A stretch of DNA of 31,050 bases from Clostridiales bacterium (lineage in GTDB: Bacteria > Bacillota > Clostridia > Lachnospirales > Lachnospiraceae), in the NCBI GenBank assembly GCA_018366495.1, contig JAGZHZ010000026.1, forward strand, positions 1 through 31,050, written 5' to 3'. Every line of letters starts with the position of its first letter. Within the stretch, counting starts at the first letter, position 1. This document shows, in pieces, positions 1 to 7,182 of this stretch. A program made the position numbers and the translations under genes. The notes below the pieces were generated by a model. That model saw only the letters and a list, made by a program, of their open reading frames with translations. It ran no database searches and was not told the origin of the DNA.

Positions 1-32
1 AGCGAACTGTCAAAACTAAACATAGAGTAAAA

Positions 33-61
33 CGCTTGCATCTATCATTTTGGTGCAAGCG
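33..61 (-). terminator. Terminator of the small-peptide cassette
   Basis: A perfect 8-bp stem (CGCTTGCA at 33-40 with TGCAAGCG at 54-61) closes a 13-nt loop. Read on the minus strand it is followed by GTTTTAC. It lies about 30 nt after the stop of the 65-aa ORF and probably ends the two-gene transcript. The T-run is short, so termination may be partial. The reverse strand lacks a comparable T-run. Confidence 0.6.
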
Positions 62-93
62 TGATTCATGGGCAGCGTAGCAATATTTTGCGC

Positions 94-291
94 TTACGAA
101 ATATGTAATGATATTTTATTTGCTACTACAAATTTTTCTCCTATTTCTATTGCTTCTTGTATAATACCAGTTTGTTTTTCTTCTATTTCACTTTTAATTA
201 AATAAATCATTCCTGTTTCTACAAACGGTTTCTTATCTAAAGCATGATACAAAATGTCTAATTTACATTTAGGATCTTCTAAATATATCAC
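94..291 (-). CDS. Small unknown protein downstream of peptide precursor (65 aa)
   Basis: A 65-residue soluble protein that I do not recognise. It has no signal peptide and no membrane segment; it is mixed helix/strand-like with acidic patches and a single Cys (residue 9). The start is GTG at 291, supported by a strong AGGAGA site 7 nt upstream. It follows the 43-codon peptide gene by 84 nt, with a hairpin between them, and is closed by a terminator at 33-61, so the two genes look like one small operon. By position it could be an immunity, chaperone or leader-recognition protein for the peptide, or a remnant of a larger modifying protein. Nothing in the sequence decides between these. No gene follows before the window edge, so any enzymes would lie outside. 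Confidence 0.55.
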   Translation of the reverse strand: MIYLEDPKCKLDILYHALDKKPFVETGMIYLIKSEIEEKQTGIIQEAIEIGEKFVVANKISLHIS

Positions 292-315
292 TTTATTCTC
301 TCCTATAAAACAAAA

Positions 316-363
316 CGGAGGCTGTTTGTAAATAAAAAATTAATATTTTCAAAACAGCCTCTG
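316..363 (-). promoter_or_regulatory. Attenuator-like hairpin between peptide gene and 65-aa gene
   Basis: GAGGCTGTTT at 318-327 pairs perfectly with AAACAGCCTC at 352-361, and a G-T wobble plus a C-G pair extend the stem to 12 bp. The loop is about 24 nt of A/T. It sits just after the stop of the 43-codon peptide. Intercistronic hairpins of this kind are common in bacteriocin/RiPP operons, where they give many precursor transcripts and few downstream ones. The U-run after the stem (GTTTTGTTTT on the minus strand) fits partial termination. Confidence 0.6.
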
Positions 364-375
364 AATATTAACCAA

Positions 376-507
376 TTAAACTCTATCTATGCATCCCCAA
401 GCACAAGCTCCTGCTGCAAGTGTAAAATCTACATTTTTAATAAACTCTAAATCCTGAACAGTAATCTCTTTCAATTCTTCCTCAAAGAGTTTTTTAATTT
501 CTTCCAT
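376..507 (-). CDS. Candidate RiPP-like precursor peptide (43 aa)
   Basis: ATG at 507 is preceded by a strong AGAAAGGAG site 7-8 nt upstream; the stop TAA is at 376-378. The product has an acidic amphipathic N-terminal part (rich in E, K, L, I; residues 1-28), then a short turn ending in LAAG (31-34), and a 9-residue tail, ACAWGCIDRV if the last G/A boundary is counted at 33/34. An acidic leader, a small-residue (AG/GA) boundary and a Cys-rich C-terminus match the general layout of peptides cut by Cys-protease (PCAT-type) exporters. The C-x3-C spacing (CAWGC) resembles the start of thuricin CD-type sactipeptide cores. There is no Ser/Thr in the tail, so a lanthipeptide is unlikely. No maturase or exporter is in view. 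Alternatives are a signalling pheromone or an orphan peptide. Confidence 0.55.
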   Translation of the reverse strand: MEEIKKLFEEELKEITVQDLEFIKNVDFTLAAGACAWGCIDRV

Positions 508-571
508 GGCATTTTCTCCTTTCTGTAATTTTATTAAAATCAGCTGTTTTTAATAAAATCATAATATATCT

Positions 572-600
572 ATTAAACTTTAAATTATAAAATCTGTCAT
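572..600 (-). promoter_or_regulatory. Candidate sigma-A promoter of peptide cassette
   Basis: Minus strand: ATGACA (595-600), a 17-nt spacer and TTTAAT (572-577), each differing from consensus at one position. It predicts a start near 565 and a leader of about 58 nt before the peptide start codon. The AT-rich context makes chance matches likely. Confidence 0.4.
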
Positions 601-768
601 AAAAGCTTAAATTTTGTCCTTAAAATTTTAATTATTAAAATGAAACTTCAGAAAAACATTCCATCCTAATTTACAGGGAATACATATTTTGAAAAACAAG
701 ACATCTTATTTTGACCATTCTTTGATCTTCTATAAATATTATAAAGAGAAAAAATATCTATCTTTTTA

Positions 769-797
769 TTGCCTCTTTCTCTCAACTGTGTTAAGAT
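769..797 (+). promoter_or_regulatory. Candidate promoter of secreted protein gene
   Basis: TTGCCT (769-774), a 17-nt spacer and TAAGAT (792-797), with a TG one base before the -10 element (extended -10). The predicted start is near 804, directly before the AAGGATG ribosome binding site at 810. Confidence 0.45.
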
Positions 798-823
798 TTT
801 TTAAAAAATAAGGATGAATTTTT

Positions 824-1456
824 ATGATGAAAAAAAGACAAATTACTATTCTGGCAGTTTTATTGCTAGTACTGCTCTCATTGAGTGCATCTGCCGCTGA
901 CTCTTCGCATTTAGAAGAGATTTCTAACTCTGCAGCAGAGCCTGCAATCTATCTTGACACAGATGGAAAAATCCTCTCTTACCAGTATTTTTCCATAGAG
1001 GATGATTTTGAAGGCAAACCTGCCCTTCTTCTCCATTTTGAATATACAAATAATACGGACAGTCCTGCTATGGCTTCCACAGATTTTTTTACCAGCGCTT
1101 ATCAGAATGACACTTCTCTTCAGCCTGGCGTCCTGGCATATGATTCGGAATATACACAGGAAGTAAATAATCTGCTTGTTTCCATTCAAAATAAAGAATC
1201 GCTCCCTGTCTGTTTCGTATATTCGCTGGATGATCTTACTTCTGATGTGGAAATTCATGTACAGTCATTCCTGGATTTTTATTCCGAACCGCAAAAATTG
1301 ACACTTTCTCCCCTGGAGACAGCAACACCTTCGGATGCTTCCCTTTCAGCTGAGGCATGGGAGAAAAAATATTATGCTCTGCTGTCGAAATATAAAACGC
1401 TTCAGCAGGAGTACAATAATTTAAAAAAGAAGCTGGATGAATTGACAGCTTCGTAA
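824..1456 (+). CDS. Secreted Ig-like (DUF5067-type) protein with C-terminal coiled coil
   Basis: 210 aa. Residues 1-25 are a classic Sec signal peptide (KKR n-region, Leu/Val-rich core, ASA cut before ADSS); there is no lipobox Cys. The middle (about 40-170) has alternating strands with an N-x-S/T 'ALLLHFEYTNNTDSP' stretch and a late 'KLTLSPLE' strand. This is the pattern of small Ig-like stress-associated domains (DUF5067/DUF4352 type) in clostridial exported proteins. Residues about 181-208 (WEKKYYALLSKYKTLQQEYN and following) form a Leu/Tyr heptad coiled coil. The start is ATG 824 (a second ATG is at 827) after AAGGATG. It is monocistronic, with its own promoter and a terminator at 1466-1516. 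The function is unknown; the fold assignment is by eye. Confidence 0.8.
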   Translation: MMKKRQITILAVLLLVLLSLSASAADSSHLEEISNSAAEPAIYLDTDGKILSYQYFSIEDDFEGKPALLLHFEYTNNTDSPAMASTDFFTSAYQNDTSLQPGVLAYDSEYTQEVNNLLVSIQNKESLPVCFVYSLDDLTSDVEIHVQSFLDFYSEPQKLTLSPLETATPSDASLSAEAWEKKYYALLSKYKTLQQEYNNLKKKLDELTAS

Positions 1457-1465
1457 GCTGAAAAT

Positions 1466-1516
1466 AAAAAGGTATGTTTTCCCCAGACATTCTTGTCTGT
1501 CGAAACATACCTTTTT
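1466..1516. terminator. Bidirectional terminator
   Basis: AAAAAGGTATGTTT (1466-1479) pairs with AAACATACCTTTTT (1503-1516), and AGACA/TGTCT inside extends the stem. There are T-runs on both strands, so it can end both the secreted-protein gene (+) and the MATE gene (-). Confidence 0.85.
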
Positions 1517-1640
1517 GATTTTTTGATTTATTTTGATTTTGTTCTTTGTTTTGATTTTGTCATTTTAATTTTTCTTATTTTATTCCAATTTTTTCTGCTT
1601 TTGCTTTTTTATCTTTGGAACTTTTTCCTTTTTCTCTTTT
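1517..1640. repeat. T-rich low-complexity tract (TTTTGATTT-like)
   Basis: About 125 nt, overwhelmingly T on the plus strand, with repeated TTTTGATTT / TTTGATTTTG units between the terminator and the stop codon of the MATE gene. It would be A-rich, unstructured 3' untranslated RNA of the MATE transcript. No function is evident. Confidence 0.6.
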
Positions 1641-2981
1641 CTACTCTTTTATCTTTACTGTTCTGTTCCATTTCCGGTAATACCAGATTCCTGCCAAGTC
1701 AGCTAAAATCCATCCTATCGGAACCGCTGCCCAGATTCCATTTACACCGAAAGCCGGGATTGCCGACAGTACATATGCCAGAACAACTCTCGTTCCAAGT
1801 GAAATGACCGTGAGAACAACTGACATTCCCGGTTTCTTGATTGCACGGTAAAATCCGTAAAATAAGAACAGAAGACCAATGCCAAAATAAAATGTCCCCT
1901 CAATTCTGAGATACTGTACGCCAACGGAGATAATCTCTGTCTGTGACGGATCTATAAAGATCGTCATCAGCGGTCCTGCAAAAATACAGACAATCAGACT
2001 GACTGTGATACAGAATAAGAATGCAAAGATTACAGAACTTTTGATTCCCTTTTTGATTCTGTCCTGTTTTCCGGCGCCATAGTTCTGGGCGATGTAAGTA
2101 GAAAACGCATTTCCAAAATCCTGAACCGGCATATAAGCGAAAGAATCGATTTTAACTGCCGCCGCAAACGCTGCCATCACTGTTGTTCCGAAACTGTTTA
2201 CCAGTCCCTGCACCATCAAAATTCCAAAATTCATGATCGACTGCTGGATACAAGTCAGGAAAGACAGCCCCGTGATCTCTTTGAGCACTTCCGAACTCCA
2301 GCGCATATGGCGTCTGTGTATCCGCAGTTCGGGGAACCAGAAGAAATAATAAATCATGATACCTATTCCGGAGACAAACTGAGAGATTACCGTCGCTGCC
2401 GCCGCACCGGCTACCCCCCAGCGGAATGAAAGCACAAATACTAAATCCAAAATAATGTTTAATATCGCTGACACTGCCAGAAAAATCAACGGAACAAATG
2501 AATTTCCAACTGCACGCAGCAGATTGGCAAAATAATTATATAAAAAAGTAGCAAAAATTCCCGCAAAAATAACAAGCAGATATTCTTTCATCATCTGTGT
2601 GATTTCCGGCGGAATCTGCAGCAGACGAATAATCGCGTCTATATTAAAAAATACAAGCAAATTCAGCGCAATCGTAAAAATTCCGATCATCACGAACGAT
2701 AAGAAAAAACTGTTTTTCAGTTTCTCAAAATCTTTCTTTCCAAATTGAATAGAAAAAAATGCGCTGCTTCCCATACACAGACCTAAAAGAATTGAGGTCA
2801 GAAAAACCATCAGCGTGTAAGAAGATCCAACCGCAGCCAAAGCATCCGCTCCTAAAAATCGCCCTACAATCAGCGTATCTGCCACATTGTAAAGCTGCTG
2901 CAAAAGATTTCCCACCATCAGCGGGAAAGCAAATCTCAGCAGATTTTTTGTTATGCTTCCCTCCGTCAAATTATATTTCAT
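1641..2981 (-). CDS. MATE family multidrug/Na+(H+) antiporter
   Basis: 446 aa, about 12 hydrophobic segments, the normal length for MATE exporters. The N-terminus (KYNLTEGSITKNLLRFAFPL) and the following MVGNLLQQLYNVADTLIVGRFLG are the hallmark of the MepA/NorM-like branch common in Clostridia, with a second repeat-half beginning near residue 235. It likely exports cationic drugs or metabolites in exchange for Na+ or H+. ATG 2981 follows AAAGGGA at 8 nt. It is transcribed from a good promoter at 3025-3053 whose -10 box is covered by a perfect 12-bp palindrome, suggesting a dedicated repressor. It is divergent from the Lrp-family gene, which is a candidate regulator. The substrate cannot be told from sequence. 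Confidence 0.93.
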   Translation of the reverse strand: MKYNLTEGSITKNLLRFAFPLMVGNLLQQLYNVADTLIVGRFLGADALAAVGSSYTLMVFLTSILLGLCMGSSAFFSIQFGKKDFEKLKNSFFLSFVMIGIFTIALNLLVFFNIDAIIRLLQIPPEITQMMKEYLLVIFAGIFATFLYNYFANLLRAVGNSFVPLIFLAVSAILNIILDLVFVLSFRWGVAGAAAATVISQFVSGIGIMIYYFFWFPELRIHRRHMRWSSEVLKEITGLSFLTCIQQSIMNFGILMVQGLVNSFGTTVMAAFAAAVKIDSFAYMPVQDFGNAFSTYIAQNYGAGKQDRIKKGIKSSVIFAFLFCITVSLIVCIFAGPLMTIFIDPSQTEIISVGVQYLRIEGTFYFGIGLLFLFYGFYRAIKKPGMSVVLTVISLGTRVVLAYVLSAIPAFGVNGIWAAVPIGWILADLAGIWYYRKWNRTVKIKE

Positions 2982-3016
2982 CTCTTTATCCCTTTCGTAA
3001 GTTTTATCATACTATT

Positions 3017-3028
3017 TGATAATTATCA
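3017..3028. promoter_or_regulatory. Palindromic operator over the MATE -10 box
   Basis: TGATAATTATCA is a perfect 12-bp palindrome. It overlaps the -10 hexamer (3025-3030) of the MATE promoter. The heptamer TATCATA occurs at 3005-3011 and again at 3024-3030, which may be a second half-site. The layout fits a repressor of MarR/TetR size. The Lrp product is a possible but unproven binder. Confidence 0.5.
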
Positions 3029-3053
3029 TACGGAAATACCATCATATTGTCAA
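3025..3053 (-). promoter_or_regulatory. Promoter of MATE gene
   Basis: Minus strand TTGACA (3048-3053), 17-nt spacer, TATGAT (3025-3030): five of six bases in the -10 and a perfect -35. The start would be near 3018, leaving a leader of about 37 nt. Confidence 0.75.
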
Positions 3054-3084
3054 TAAATAATTACTTTTTGTTCGGAAGCTTATG

Positions 3085-3093
3085 TGATATAAT
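3085..3093 (+). promoter_or_regulatory. Extended -10 promoter of lrp-like gene
   Basis: TGA-TATAAT (TG at 3085-3086, TATAAT 3088-3093) without a good -35 (TTTTTG at 17 nt). The start near 3100 would give a long leader of about 145 nt containing the near-palindrome TGGAATTTCCA. Confidence 0.5.
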
Positions 3094-3245
3094 GGGAGAA
3101 AAATGGAATTTCCACTGATACATATTGTTTTCATTTCCATTTCTATCTATTTTTTTCTGATATTTATTTTTTATCAAATAGATCCGTCTTCCTCTGCTTT
3201 CGCTTTGGGGAATGTCAATTAATAAGGAGGATATAATTAAAATTT

Positions 3246-3704
3246 ATGTATTTAGATCATTTAGATGCACTTGATCAGCAGATTCTGGCTCTGCTCACGA
3301 AAAACGCCCGCTATTCCTATTCTGAGATCGGCGATATTATCGGTCTTTCCCGTGTCGCCGTAAAATGCCGAATCGATGCGCTTGAGAAAAAAGGAATTAT
3401 TGAGGAATATACCACAATTATCAATCCACAGAAAATCAGCGGGGCAGTCTCCTGCTATTTTGAAATCGAGACAAAACCAGAAGCGTTAAATCAAATCACA
3501 GACCGTCTGTATCGCAGCGACACGGTGACACAAATCTACCGTATGAGTGGAAACTGCTGCCTGCACGTCCATGCAGTTGCTTCTTCTCAGGATGAATTAG
3601 AGACCTTTATCCGAAATGAGATTGACTGTCTCGAAGGAGTTACCTCTGTCAAAACACATGTCATTCTTGCCCGCATCAAAGATGTAAAGGGCTTACGCCT
3701 GTAA
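3246..3704 (+). CDS. Lrp/AsnC family transcriptional regulator
   Basis: 152 aa, the standard length. Residues 5-62 form the AsnC-type helix-turn-helix (LDQQILALLTKNARYSYSEI, then GLSRVAVKCRIDALEKKGII). Residues about 70-150 form the alpha/beta RAM ligand-binding domain (SCYFEIETKPEALNQITDRL; DELETFIRNEIDCLEGVTSV). Such proteins bind amino acids and control transport or metabolism as octamers. The only reasonable start is ATG 3246, because an in-frame stop lies at 3234-3236. The GGAGG site at 3226 is 15 nt away, unusually long and perhaps limiting translation. It has its own extended -10 promoter and terminator. It is divergent from the MATE pump, so control of that pump (and of itself) is a reasonable inference. 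The effector is unknown. Confidence 0.92.
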   Translation: MYLDHLDALDQQILALLTKNARYSYSEIGDIIGLSRVAVKCRIDALEKKGIIEEYTTIINPQKISGAVSCYFEIETKPEALNQITDRLYRSDTVTQIYRMSGNCCLHVHAVASSQDELETFIRNEIDCLEGVTSVKTHVILARIKDVKGLRL

Positions 3705-3730
3705 ACCCTGATTTTTCTGATATAGATATC

Positions 3731-3774
3731 AAAAGCTGTACACCTCCTTCTGATGAAGGGTCTGTACAGCTTTT
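3731..3774. terminator. Bidirectional terminator
   Basis: AAAAGCTGTACA (3731-3742) pairs perfectly with TGTACAGCTTTT (3763-3774), and an inner CCTTC/GAAGG extends the stem. It serves the Lrp-family gene (+) and the EndoQ-helicase gene (-). Confidence 0.85.
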
Positions 3775-3826
3775 ATATTCTTATTGCTGACTCCGCACGC
3801 AAATTGATAGAATCTGCACCATAAAT

Positions 3827-6800
3827 TTATAGCGAAAACAGGCTCATCTGATAGCAGCTCTCCTCTTTTTTTCTCTTTCCCGTCTCTTCTTCCTGTATCA
3901 TCGTTTTTGGCATTTCATTTAAAAACTTTGACGGTTCTCCGGAGGATGTTAAAATCAGTTCTTCTTTTGCCCGTGTCATCCCGACATACAATAATCTTCT
4001 CTCTTCTTGCAGATCAGCAGGATGAGCTTCGCTTTCAAATGGAATCATTCCGTCGCGCACACCGTAGAGGATAACAGCGGGAAACTCCAGTCCCTTTGAC
4101 CCATGCAGCGTCATCAATGTGACTGCGCCCGACGTATAATTTTTGTTTCCGCACCGTCTTAAATCACTCTCCGTTCCCAGACAGAGTGCGTCCACAAACT
4201 CCGGCATGGTTTTATAAAATCCAGTCATATCTGCCAGTTTTTTCATAGCTTCCTTTTCTTCCAATTTCATCTCTTTTATCCAAAGCTCTACAAATTTCTG
4301 CGGCTTTTTCTTTTTATACAGCGGTTCAAATGTTTCTGCCGCCTGTTTTGCTATCGTTTCGCTGACCTCGCTTTCTTCCAGTCCCCAAAGTAACGATACC
4401 GCCCTCTCTTTCTCGGAGACGTTTTCCAGATCTTCCAGATAGCGGAAAAAATGAATACTGCCGCGCACCGTCTCATCCTGAAGAAACGATTCCTTTCCTG
4501 CCACGATGTAAGGGATTCCCTCCTGTCTCAGACATTTTTCCAGCAGTTCTCCTTCTCTGTGCGTTCTATATAATACAGCAATCTCATCAAAACTTCTGAT
4601 TTTTCTCTCTTTCTCTGCTGCCTCATGCGCCTCCAGCATTCCAATTCCCCCAGCCATTCTGTTAATCTCTTTCGCTGCAAAGATCGCCTCTCCCATCGGA
4701 GTTCCTGCCTTTATGAGACGCACCGGCTCACAGGAGGCAAGATTTGCTTTTAAGTTTCTCTCTTTTCCCGGATTATGTGAGATCACTGCGAGCGCTGCAT
4801 TTAAAATTTCAGGTGTAGACCGATAATTCTCAACGAGCCGAATCAAACATACATCCTTAAAATCCTTTTTCAGTTTTTCAAAACATTCGCTGTCCGCCCC
4901 GCGGAATCCATAAATCGACTGGTCTGGATCGCCGATCACAAACAGCTCCTTTCCTCCTTTATTCCATGCTTTGATCAGACGATACTGTAATGGATTGATA
5001 TCCTGAAATTCATCAACTAAAAGATAAGAAAATCGTTTTCTCATATTTTTGCTTTCATTTTCTTCTATGATCCGCAGTGTCTCAAGAAGCAGATCGTCAA
5101 AATCCATCTGATTCCGTTCTCTCAACGAATTTTGATACCACTTTGCTGTCTCTTCCATTGCAGAATCCCATTCTATCTCCACGCCTGATTTTTTCAGAGA
5201 AAGCTGTTCCAAAAATGACTTCGGCTTTGCATCAAGCGAACAGGAGCAGATTGCTTCTTTTGCTCTCTCAACAGCTTCCGCCTCATCAATGATAGAAAAT
5301 TCTATCCCCTGCTCTCTCAGAAAAGACATACAGACTGCATGAAACGTTCCGATCTGAATATTGTTGATCTGTCTCTTTTTTGATGCCTGTGATTTCAGAC
5401 GCTCTTTCATTTCTGCCGCCGCATAATTTGTAAAGGTCACTGCTGTGATCTCAGATGGCTTTATTTTTCTGTTCGCAATCAGATCATGGAGATGCGCAAT
5501 CAATGTCTTTGTCTTTCCTGTCCCCGGACCGGCAGCCACAGCAATGATACGCTCCTGTGCGTGAACTGCTGCTTCCTGTTCTTTGTTTAATTCGGTCTTG
5601 ACCGATATTTCTCGCATATTTTTCGCGTTTCTTTCCAAATTTTCTTTTCCCGATTTTTCTTTTTCCGGTTTTCCTGCTTCCAACGCTTCTCTTTTGGCGC
5701 TGTCCACTTTTGAAAATTTATATTCTTTTGAAAAATCTTTTTTTGTCTTCTGTTGATTTTCTTCTGATAAATCAATTCCCAACACACTGAAAAAATCCAT
5801 TTGGCCTTCTGTGGAGTTTAGTTCTTCTTTTCCAAATAATTGAATTGTTCCATATTCTCCATCAAATCCTGGAATTCGCTCTACTTTTCCGAGACGAAGT
5901 CTCTCAATTCCTTCTGAAATCAGATACCCTGATGCACTTTTAATTTCCTCCAGCGGAATCGTTCTTAAGATCTCAAACTCTGATCCCAGTGTGCGCACCA
6001 TTTTTTGATATTCTTTCTGAACTGCCGCGCTTTGAGCCGAATGTCCCACAGAAGATGCAATTACTTCCGGAAGCGGAACGAGACTCTCAAATTTTTTCGC
6101 ATTTTCTTTTTGATATCCCTCTGCTCTGTCTGCGAGCTGTTCAATCCGATGTGATACGCCGATTGTTATTTTTCTTCCGCATACCGGACAGATGCCTCCA
6201 AACTTTTCGGTCTCCTGCGGTGTCAGGCAGATGCCACATTTTCGGTGTCCGTCTAAATGATATTTTCCTTCCTCCGGGAAAAACTCAATCGTTCCATACA
6301 ATCCCCTTCCTGTCTGAATCGCTTCCCGAAGTCCTTCATAACAGAAAGGAATATCAAGCAGATTTGCTTCCCGCCCCAATTTTGCCGGAGAATGTGCATC
6401 GGAATTAGAAATCAGCTGATAAGCGTCAAGAGCAGAAACTCTCCAGTTCATCGGCGGATCAGAAGACAATCCCGTTTCCATCGCATGAATATGAGAAGAC
6501 AAGTCTCCAAAACATTCTTCGACAGAGTCAAATCCGGAAAAAGCTCCAAACAACGAAAAATGAGGCGTCCATATATGAGCCGGCACATAGATTGATTTTG
6601 GACAAAGCTCCAGCAGAATCTCCAGAAGGTCATGGCAGTCCAGTCCTAAAATAGGACGTCCATCCGAATGGATATTTCCGATCTGTTCCAGTTTTTTAGA
6701 AACCACTTCTGCCTCTTCCAGACCTGGAAGCAAAATCAGACTGTGAACTTTGCGAACTCGACCATTCTTTTTATAGATGGAACTGATCTCCCCTGTAATA

Positions 6801-7054
6801 ACAAAGCGCGGAATAAAGTGATCTGGAGTCACTTCATCCCGTATGCGATATTCCTCTTTTAAAATATAAAATCCTTCTTCTGCCGGAATCAGTTTTTCTC
6901 TCAATTCTTCCCTCCATGCAGGATGAGTGAAATCTCCGCTCCCTATAATCTGAATTCCTTTTCTGCGCGCCCATAAATCCAAATATTCTGGTGTGCAATC
7001 TCGGCTCGTCGCACGCGAATAGCGTGAATGAATATGTAAATCTGCTATGTACAT
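3827..7054 (-). CDS. Endonuclease Q-like PHP nuclease fused to UvrD/Rep helicase
   Basis: 1075 aa in one frame. Residues 1-410 match the EndoQ family: PHP metal ligands H7/H9 (DLHIHS), D41 (GSGDF), E89, H104, H160 (PAHIW), D219/H221 (NSDAH), and a zinc finger C273/C276-C289/C292. EndoQ cuts DNA 5' of deaminated bases (uracil, hypoxanthine, xanthine) and abasic sites. Residues 486-1075 are a superfamily 1A helicase: Walker A AAGPGTGKT (507-515), motif II VDEFQD (680-685), DQSIYGFRGAD (711-721), VENYRSTPEIL (741-751), TLHGSKGLEFP (982-992), LLYVGMTRAKEE (1021-1032). A charged linker (411-485) holds QMDFF (418-422) and the C-terminus ends QMSLFSL (1069-1075); both resemble beta-clamp-binding motifs. 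It is shorter than PcrA plus EndoQ because the helicase 2B/1B inserts are reduced. ATG 7054 follows AGGAGAGG. It is monocistronic. Nicking followed by unwinding at deaminated bases is inferred. Confidence 0.9.
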   Translation of the reverse strand: MYIADLHIHSRYSRATSRDCTPEYLDLWARRKGIQIIGSGDFTHPAWREELREKLIPAEEGFYILKEEYRIRDEVTPDHFIPRFVITGEISSIYKKNGRVRKVHSLILLPGLEEAEVVSKKLEQIGNIHSDGRPILGLDCHDLLEILLELCPKSIYVPAHIWTPHFSLFGAFSGFDSVEECFGDLSSHIHAMETGLSSDPPMNWRVSALDAYQLISNSDAHSPAKLGREANLLDIPFCYEGLREAIQTGRGLYGTIEFFPEEGKYHLDGHRKCGICLTPQETEKFGGICPVCGRKITIGVSHRIEQLADRAEGYQKENAKKFESLVPLPEVIASSVGHSAQSAAVQKEYQKMVRTLGSEFEILRTIPLEEIKSASGYLISEGIERLRLGKVERIPGFDGEYGTIQLFGKEELNSTEGQMDFFSVLGIDLSEENQQKTKKDFSKEYKFSKVDSAKREALEAGKPEKEKSGKENLERNAKNMREISVKTELNKEQEAAVHAQERIIAVAAGPGTGKTKTLIAHLHDLIANRKIKPSEITAVTFTNYAAAEMKERLKSQASKKRQINNIQIGTFHAVCMSFLREQGIEFSIIDEAEAVERAKEAICSCSLDAKPKSFLEQLSLKKSGVEIEWDSAMEETAKWYQNSLRERNQMDFDDLLLETLRIIEENESKNMRKRFSYLLVDEFQDINPLQYRLIKAWNKGGKELFVIGDPDQSIYGFRGADSECFEKLKKDFKDVCLIRLVENYRSTPEILNAALAVISHNPGKERNLKANLASCEPVRLIKAGTPMGEAIFAAKEINRMAGGIGMLEAHEAAEKERKIRSFDEIAVLYRTHREGELLEKCLRQEGIPYIVAGKESFLQDETVRGSIHFFRYLEDLENVSEKERAVSLLWGLEESEVSETIAKQAAETFEPLYKKKKPQKFVELWIKEMKLEEKEAMKKLADMTGFYKTMPEFVDALCLGTESDLRRCGNKNYTSGAVTLMTLHGSKGLEFPAVILYGVRDGMIPFESEAHPADLQEERRLLYVGMTRAKEELILTSSGEPSKFLNEMPKTMIQEEETGKRKKEESCYQMSLFSL

Positions 7055-7153
7055 TTTTTACCTCTCCTAGTGTTTCGCTTATTCTTTTTTATTATCTATT
7101 TCTGTTTCCTTATTTTTTATTCTTTATCTGCTTTTGTTTACTCATTCTTTTTT

Positions 7154-7162
7154 ATTATACCA
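7154..7162 (-). promoter_or_regulatory. Extended -10 promoter of EndoQ-helicase gene
   Basis: Minus strand TGG-TATAAT (TATAAT 7154-7159). The -35 region (TTTTCA at 16 nt) is poor. It predicts a leader of about 90 nt, purine-rich and without an obvious structure. Confidence 0.5.
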
Positions 7163-7182
7163 AAATTTTTATATTTGAAAAT

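Larger units (their letters stand above)
508..823. other. AT-rich divergent intergenic region
   Basis: 316 nt without a convincing ORF on either strand, very AT-rich. It holds a perfect 12-bp palindrome (TTAAAATTTTAA, 620-631), repeats of the form CTTAAATTTT/CTTAAAATTTT around 606-630, and candidate promoters for the genes on both sides (listed separately). No RNA gene or riboswitch was recognised. Confidence 0.6.

Noticed and set aside
376..507. AgrD-type autoinducing peptide precursor
   Set aside because: The Cys segment is at the very C-terminus with no acidic tail after it and no N-terminal membrane helix; no agrB is near.
376..507. Lanthipeptide precursor
   Set aside because: The presumed core has no Ser or Thr to form lanthionine.
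1493..1807. Phe/Leu-rich plus-strand ORF
   Set aside because: It is the translation of the T-rich tract plus the antisense of the MATE gene, and begins inside a terminator.
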